Origin: Pseudalkalibacillus berkeleyi
GTDB lineage: Bacteria > Bacillota > Bacilli > Bacillales > Fictibacillaceae
Length of the DNA stretch: 64,000 bases
Direction of reading: 5' to 3'
Assembly (NCBI RefSeq): GCF_021608225.1
Contig: NZ_JAKIJS010000001.1
Coordinates: 1,860,001-1,924,000, forward strand
Below, one piece after another: positions 59,754 through 64,000 of this stretch (position 1 is the stretch's first letter; every line of letters starts with the position of its first letter). The translations under genes and the position numbers were made by a program. A model generated the notes under the pieces. That model was not told where the DNA came from, did not search any database, and saw nothing but the letters and a program-made list of their open reading frames with translations.

Positions 59754-61042
59754 TATTCTATAAATTCAAATTCGTACTGTAAGATTCTAACGATGTCTCC
59801 ATCTTCAGCTCCACGTTCTCTTAGAGCTTGATCAATCCCCATCTTTCTCATTTGTTGAGAGAATCTTCGAATGGATTCATCTCTAGAGAAATCTGTCATT
59901 TTAAAGAGTCGCTCAATTTTTGCACCTGTAACCACAAATGTACCATCATCTTCTCGAGATAATTCGAATGGTTGTTGTTCAGCTTCGTGCTTATAGAGAA
60001 CTCGTTTCTCTTGGTCTTCTGCTTCCTCTGGCTCATTAAGTGGAAATTCTGGCGTATGCTCTAAAAGATTTGCGATTTCAAATAACAAATCTCGCACACC
60101 AGATTTCGTTATCGCAGAAGTTGGGAAAATTGGGTAATCCCCAACCTTTTCCTTAAACTCATTTAGATGTTCTTCTGCACCTGGAATATCCATCTTATTG
60201 GCAACGATTAATTGAGGTCGCTCAGTCAATCGAAGATTATATTGCCTTAATTCCTCGTTAATTTTTAAGAAGTCATCATATGGATCTCGACCTTCAAGTC
60301 CTGACATATCAATAACGTGGACAATAACTCTTGTTCGCTCGATATGTCGTAAAAATTGATGCCCTAATCCAACACCCTCATGAGCACCTTCAATTAGTCC
60401 AGGTAGATCAGCCATTACAAAGCTTCGGCTATCTTCCGTTTCTACAACACCCAGGTTAGGACTAAGCGTTGTAAAGTGGTATTCTGCAATCTTTGGCTTT
60501 GCTGCTGAAACGACTGATAGTAACGTCGACTTACCAACACTTGGAAATCCGACTAGGCCTACATCTGCCAATAGTTTAAGTTCTAGCGTAATTTCTTTTT
60601 CTTCACCTGGTTCACCATTCTCAGCTAGTTCTGGTGCAGGATTTGCAGGTGTAGCGAAACGGGAGTTTCCTCTACCGCCTCTTCCACCCCGTGCAATGAC
60701 TGCTCGTTGTCCATGAGCAACTAAATCTGCAATTAACTTCCCTGTACTCGCATCCGTCACCATAGTACCTGGTGGCACTTTTACAACTAGAGGGTCCGTA
60801 TTACGACCGTGCATATTTTTAGACATTCCATTTTCACCACGAGGGGCTTTATAATGTCGATTATAACGGAAATCCATCAAGGTTCTTAAGCCTTCTTCTA
60901 CTTCGAAGATGACGTCGCCACCTTTACCTCCGTCTCCACCCGCAGGTCCACCGTTAGGAACATATTTCTCTCTTCGGAATGCAACCATTCCATTACCGCC
61001 ATCACCAGATTTAACAAACACATTAACCTGATCTACAAACAT
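59753..61042 (-). CDS. obg: Essential GTPase Obg
   Basis: A 429-residue GTPase with the glycine-rich Obg fold (1-158: [31 protein letters not shown]), the G domain with G1 GFPSVGKST (about 166), switch [13 protein letters not shown]3 DLPGLIEGA and G4 NKMD (about 283), and the C-terminal OCT domain (about 355-429). Obg takes part in 50S assembly, stress signalling and sporulation start. It follows spo0B by 19 nt, the classic spo0B-obg operon. Confidence 0.98.
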   Translation of the reverse strand: MFVDQVNVFVKSGDGGNGMVAFRREKYVPNGGPAGGDGGKGGDVIFEVEEGLRTLMDFRYNRHYKAPRGENGMSKNMHGRNTDPLVVKVPPGTMVTDASTGKLIADLVAHGQRAVIARGGRGGRGNSRFATPANPAPELAENGEPGEEKEITLELKLLADVGLVGFPSVGKSTLLSVVSAAKPKIAEYHFTTLSPNLGVVETEDSRSFVMADLPGLIEGAHEGVGLGHQFLRHIERTRVIVHVIDMSGLEGRDPYDDFLKINEELRQYNLRLTERPQLIVANKMDIPGAEEHLNEFKEKVGDYPIFPTSAITKSGVRDLLFEIANLLEHTPEFPLNEPEEAEDQEKRVLYKHEAEQQPFELSREDDGTFVVTGAKIERLFKMTDFSRDESIRRFSQQMRKMGIDQALRERGAEDGDIVRILQYEFEFIE

Positions 61043-61061
61043 GCTAACTCACCTCTACTTC

Positions 61062-61601
61062 TTATCCTAATTCAAGGATATACAACAGTTCATTTTCCTG
61101 ACTGTAGCTTTCGATGATTCTAATTGAATTATGTACGGTTATTTGCGATGAATCCATTGATTGCTCAATGTTCTGAACATCCAAAACACCTGCAAAGTCA
61201 TAACTAATCCGTACTTTATCCTCAAACAGTTGAATGGTTACCATTAAATGAGGTTCACTATCCATTACAACGTGTTTTTCAATTTCACTTAAAAAACAAG
61301 AAGTCCATTCAAACAATGGTTGATCGTACTTTGATAAATCACGTTCTGTTCCAATCACTTCATAATCTAACCTATACTGATTTTGCAGCCAGTTGTAGGT
61401 TAAAAATAACTCTGCCAACATAGGCATTTTTAGATTTGATACTTTCGCTTCATTCTTAGCTTCTTGAACGACTTGATCAATAATTTCCTTCGCTCGATCT
61501 GTACGGTCTAATGCCAGGTTACCTTTAATCAATTGAAGTTGATTCAGCCAATCATGACGAGCATGACGTAAAAGGCTTACTGAATCCATTTTTCCCTTCA
61601 T
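61062..61601 (-). CDS. spo0B: Sporulation initiation phosphotransferase Spo0B
   Basis: A 179-residue phosphorelay protein that passes phosphate from Spo0F to Spo0A. The phosphoacceptor histidine is in the four-helix dimerisation motif LRHARHDWLNQLQLIKGN (RHDW, about residue 17-20). The degenerate ATPase-like C-terminal domain lacks kinase boxes, as expected. The ATG at 61601 follows GGGAG by 7 nt; an internal ATG four codons later is possible. It heads the spo0B-obg operon behind repeat copy C. Confidence 0.93.
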   Translation of the reverse strand: MKGKMDSVSLLRHARHDWLNQLQLIKGNLALDRTDRAKEIIDQVVQEAKNEAKVSNLKMPMLAELFLTYNWLQNQYRLDYEVIGTERDLSKYDQPLFEWTSCFLSEIEKHVVMDSEPHLMVTIQLFEDKVRISYDFAGVLDVQNIEQSMDSSQITVHNSIRIIESYSQENELLYILELG

Positions 61602-61689
61602 AATAGCACTCCCAAACATATAATTGACAGTCTCTATTTCATAGGCTCTGTTAGAGAAAGCTGTAGATTTCTTGTAGAAAAGTTGATGA

Positions 61690-61805
61690 AGAGAAATTTA
61701 CGAGACGCCTCGAAAATGAAATTCGCATTTTCTTCGTGCAATTTAACGCTGCCGAAGCGTTCCTTGTCCTGCGGATCGCACGCTGAAAGCGAGTGAATTT
61801 CGCAG
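61690..61805 (+). repeat. Dispersed intergenic repeat, copy C (short)
   Basis: On plus it shares AAAATGAAATTCGCATTT, TCTTCGTGCA, CGCTGCCGAAGCGTTCCTTG and TCCTGCGG with copy A, then jumps to GAGTGAATTTCG, the far end of copy B. It thus looks like a version with the middle deleted. It lies between spo0B and the rpmA terminator. Confidence 0.75.
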
Positions 61806-61840
61806 AATTCAACATTACTATAACAGAGCTTAGAAGAAAA

Positions 61841-61867
61841 AAACTCTAACCAGTCCGGTTAGAGTTT
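61841..61867 (-). terminator. Terminator of the rplU-prp-rpmA operon
   Basis: The stem AAACTCTAACC/GGTTAGAGTTT with a 5-nt loop and T7 on the minus strand, just after rpmA. Confidence 0.92.
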
Positions 61868-61872
61868 AAGTC

Positions 61873-62163
61873 TTACGCTTCTTTGGCTACTGGGTAAACA
61901 CTTACTTGCTTACGGTTACGACCAAGACGTTCAAAACGAACAACGCCGTCAACCTTAGCAAATAGAGTGTCATCTCCGCCGCGGCCTACGTTTTTACCAG
62001 GATAGATTTTTGTTCCGCGTTGACGGAAAAGAATAGATCCACCTGAAACTGTTTGCCCATCAGCTCTTTTAGCCCCTAGGCGTTTAGAGATTGAGTCACG
62101 ACCGTTCTTCGTACTACCAACACCCTTTTTGGATGCGAAGTACTGCAGGTTTAATTTAAGCAT
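61873..62163 (-). CDS. rpmA: Ribosomal protein L27, with cleavable N-terminal extension
   Basis: A 96-residue L27 of the 50S subunit, near the peptidyl-transferase centre. It begins [17 protein letters not shown]: the Firmicutes-type extension ending in a phenylalanine, which the Prp protease removes before ASKKG. The ATG at 62163 has AGGAGGTGC upstream; the GTG three codons earlier lies in that site. It overlaps prp by 8 nt. Confidence 0.97.
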   Translation of the reverse strand: MLKLNLQYFASKKGVGSTKNGRDSISKRLGAKRADGQTVSGGSILFRQRGTKIYPGKNVGRGGDDTLFAKVDGVVRFERLGRNRKQVSVYPVAKEA

Positions 62164-62503
62164 GCGATGCACCTCCTAAAACCTCAATTTTAATATATTT
62201 TCCATAGTCACGTTCGATTGTTCTGAGTGATACCAGCATACCTTCAAGTAAAAGTTGCATCTTCTTAGATGTTTCTTCATTTACTGAAGAAGGTGTTTTA
62301 AAAAGTAAGTATCCGCCATTTTCTCGAGTTTCGACTTCAGGTTCAACCTGACAAAGCTCCTCGATTGCATTTACAGATCCAAAGGATACAGCTGTTACAG
62401 CTGCACATACAAGATCATGTCCATAAGGACCTGATTCAGCATGTCCTGAAATGCTAAAAGACACGATGTTGTGCTGGTCACGATGAATATTGACGGTTAA
62501 CAT
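62156..62503 (-). CDS. prp: Ribosomal-processing cysteine protease Prp (YsxB)
   Basis: A 115-residue protease that trims the N-terminus of L27. The catalytic histidine is in [11 protein letters not shown] (H22) and the cysteine in [11 protein letters not shown] (C34), with the expected 11-residue gap. It sits between rplU and rpmA and overlaps rpmA, so protease and substrate are made together. Confidence 0.96.
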   Translation of the reverse strand: MLTVNIHRDQHNIVSFSISGHAESGPYGHDLVCAAVTAVSFGSVNAIEELCQVEPEVETRENGGYLLFKTPSSVNEETSKKMQLLLEGMLVSLRTIERDYGKYIKIEVLGGASHA

Positions 62504-62508
62504 GATAA

Positions 62509-62817
62509 TTATCCGTTAATTTTGTCAATAACGACTTTTGTGTAAGGCTGACGATGTCCTTGCTTACGACGATAGTTCTTTTTAGGCTTGAACTTGTAAA
62601 CAACGACTTTCTTATTGCGGCCTTGTTTCTCAACTTTAGCCGTAACAGTCGCGCCATCAACGTTAGGGCTTCCGACTTTAACGTCGTCTCCACCTACCAT
62701 CAATACACGGTCGAATGTAATCGTTTCACCTGCTTCAGCATCCAATTTCTCGATGAAAAGCTCTTGTCCTTCTTCAACGCGGAATTGCTTCCCGCCTGTT
62801 TCGATAATTGCGTACAT
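62509..62817 (-). CDS. rplU: Ribosomal protein L21
   Basis: A 102-residue 50S protein that binds 23S r[21 protein letters not shown] at the start and the C-terminal [19 protein letters not shown] signature are typical. The ATG at 62817 has AGGAGGTGC before it. It is first in the operon rplU-prp-rpmA, behind a structured leader with its own SigA promoter. Confidence 0.98.
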   Translation of the reverse strand: MYAIIETGGKQFRVEEGQELFIEKLDAEAGETITFDRVLMVGGDDVKVGSPNVDGATVTAKVEKQGRNKKVVVYKFKPKKNYRRKQGHRQPYTKVVIDKING

Positions 62818-62839
62818 AACTTGCACCTCCTGTTTGACT

Positions 62840-63005
62840 CAGACTCGCCATTGCAGGTGCTACTGAATGAACATAGCCATCGTATTTCTTTGTTGCGTCG
62901 TTACTCCGGTCCTCAAATAGTGTTACCTATGATCCGGTCCTCGTACACTTCCGCGCCTCGAAATACTCGACTCTTTTCATTCAGTTGAATCACTGAATGA
63001 ATACA
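62840..63005 (-). promoter_or_regulatory. L21-type ribosomal protein leader RNA
   Basis: The 304-nt gap before rplU holds a folded leader on the minus strand. CATTCAG/CTGAATG forms one hairpin; GTATTT/AAATAC closes a second domain in which two GAGGACCGG motifs flank an ATAG/CTAT hairpin (about 62890-62950). B. subtilis has an autoregulatory L21 leader at this position, so feedback by L21 is likely. That this exact motif belongs to the described L21 leader class was not checked. Confidence 0.7.
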
Positions 63006-63089
63006 GCCAATTTGACTTGATATAATCAGTTAAGCTTGAAAACCTGCTTTGTGCGGTTGGAGCTTGAGGCTCCAAAAACCAACGAAAGA

Positions 63090-63119
63090 ATCATACCATA
63101 GAAATGAAGAGATTGTCAA
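63090..63119 (-). promoter_or_regulatory. SigA promoter of rplU-prp-rpmA
   Basis: TTGACA, an 18-nt spacer and TATGAT, starting 3 nt after the RNase E/G stop codon. A GGAGCC/GGCTCC-type hairpin follows the predicted start. Confidence 0.85.
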
Positions 63120-63121
63120 CG

Positions 63122-64000
63122 TTATTCCTTATCTATTCTAGCTTCAATATCAGCTTTTTGACCGATGTGTCGAATCCGAATATTAGGTCCTTCTGAATCG
63201 ATAGACTTTGTCACAAACAACCGAGCAGGTATAAGATTTGATATATGCTCTAACCGGTCTGATTGATTTTCATGAATATAAGAGTATAATTCACTCGAAA
63301 GTTCGACCCAGACGCCTTCTTCTTCTGTAGTGCTAAGTTCATGGACACGTCGTTCTAACTCATAAAATAGTGTCTTTACAGAGAATTGTTGATGTGGTGA
63401 TTGGCAGCGATTACAGTCATCCTTCATTATTGCGTGTAGACTATCTCTTACCTTTTGTCTTGTTAACTCCATTATACCAAGCGCTGTGAACCCATAAATC
63501 CTCGTTTGTATCGGATCACTTTCTAAAGCTGTCTTTAAATGCTTTTGAACTTCCAATCGGTGACGTTCGTCTGACATTCGTATGAAATCAATCACAACCA
63601 TACCACTAATATTACGGAGTCTAAGTTGTCTGGCCGTTTCTTCAGCAGCAAGTAGATTGGTCTGAAGGATTGCCTGGGCACGATCTTGTTTGCCTGTAAA
63701 TTTCCCTGTATTAACGTCAATGACGGTCAATGCTTCTGTATAATCAATTTGAATATGTCCACCGTTTTTTAACCAAATTGACTGATTCAATGCTTTTTGA
63801 ATGGATGCGTCAACTTGATAATAAGAAAAGATATTCTCATGTCCTTTATAGAGTGATAGCTTGTAATTTTTTGATAATATATTTTTACACTTTTGATAAG
63901 CTTTAAACTCGTCAAATACTAACTCCGCCTCTTTGGCTAAATGATTATTTAAAGCCGTATCGATTATAGATTTTCCTTCAAACAATAAATGAACTTCACT
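63122..64000 (-). CDS. rng: Ribonuclease E/G family protein, C-terminal part
   Basis: About 292 residues of the C-terminal side are visible; the frame stays open to the window edge (SEVHLLFEGKSIIDTAL at the edge). Catalytic-core features are present: ALTVIDVNTGKFTG (the conserved D-x-N metal site), GMVVIDFIRMSDERHR and the zinc-link cysteines in DDCNRCQSPHQ. It is RNase G-like, without the long RNase E tail. B. subtilis lacks this enzyme, but many other Bacillaceae carry it before rplU. Function: endonuclease for rRNA and mRNA processing. Confidence 0.9.
   Translation of the reverse strand, partial: SEVHLLFEGKSIIDTALNNHLAKEAELVFDEFKAYQKCKNILSKNYKLSLYKGHENIFSYYQVDASIQKALNQSIWLKNGGHIQIDYTEALTVIDVNTGKFTGKQDRAQAILQTNLLAAEETARQLRLRNISGMVVIDFIRMSDERHRLEVQKHLKTALESDPIQTRIYGFTALGIMELTRQKVRDSLHAIMKDDCNRCQSPHQQFSVKTLFYELERRVHELSTTEEEGVWVELSSELYSYIHENQSDRLEHISNLIPARLFVTKSIDSEGPNIRIRHIGQKADIEARIDKE

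Overview
This 64 kb window is chromosomal backbone of an endospore-forming member of the Bacillaceae (Bacillota). The evidence is the sporulation genes (bofC, spoVB, coxA, safA, spo0B, an rsfA-like regulator), strong AGGAGG-type ribosome sites, SigA-type promoters, two T-box leaders and a gene order close to the Bacillus subtilis yrhC-to-rplU segment. Most genes are on the minus strand. I see no rRNA, tRNA, CRISPR array, prophage, transposase or toxin island. I cannot name the species. It differs from B. subtilis in having luxS inside the mtnN-mcc operon, an RNase E/G gene before rplU, and no trhP1/trhP2, nadABC-nifS or pheA at the expected places.

Layout. 0-5 kb: homocysteine-to-cysteine recycling operon (yrrT, mtnN, luxS, mccA, mccB), a partial yrhC, and a divergent yrzA behind a possible structured RNA. 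5-12.3 kb: a DUF4097 protein, yrrS, a KTSC-like protein, penicillin-binding protein pbpI, greA, udk, trmR, mltG. 12.5-18 kb: yrzB, yrrK, reoM and alaS behind an Ala T-box, then yrrI. 18-24.6 kb: two small proteins, recD2, the TPR gene yrrB, mnmA, its cysteine desulfurase and cymR. 24.7-28.3 kb: rarA, an rsfA-like gene, tcdA and the 6S RNA. 28.3-34 kb: hisS-aspS behind a T-box, yrzK, and a five-SH3b amidase. 34-44 kb: dtd, rel, apt, recJ, a LapA-domain protein, a cation efflux pump, secDF, comN. 44-50 kb: membrane proteins including spoVB, a YczE-type protein, yrbG, an ArsB/NhaD transporter and yrzE. 50-56 kb: yajC, tgt, queA, DUF2905, ruvB, ruvA, bofC, yebC. 56-59.7 kb: coxA, a repeat-rich safA, niaR, pheB. 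59.7-64 kb: obg, spo0B, rpmA, prp, rplU with an L21-type leader, and the end of an RNase E/G gene.

How the parts connect. Sulfur runs through the window: SAH and homocysteine are recycled to cysteine at 0.4-4.4 kb, CymR at 24 kb is the known repressor of such genes, and the desulfurase/MnmA pair spends cysteine sulfur on tRNA thiolation. Other themes are translation (alaS, hisS, aspS, dtd, tgt, queA, trmR, tcdA, L21/L27), stringent response and purine salvage (rel, apt), recombination (recD2, recJ, ruvAB, rarA, yrrK), wall and export (pbpI, mltG, amidase, secDF, yajC) and spore formation.

No clearly new multi-gene system is visible. The least explained signals are noncoding: a compact multi-hairpin RNA candidate before yrzA; a MITE-like element between iscS and cymR, flanked by 23-nt direct repeats, that shares its paired GAGGACCGG architecture with the rplU leader; and a three-copy dispersed intergenic repeat family.
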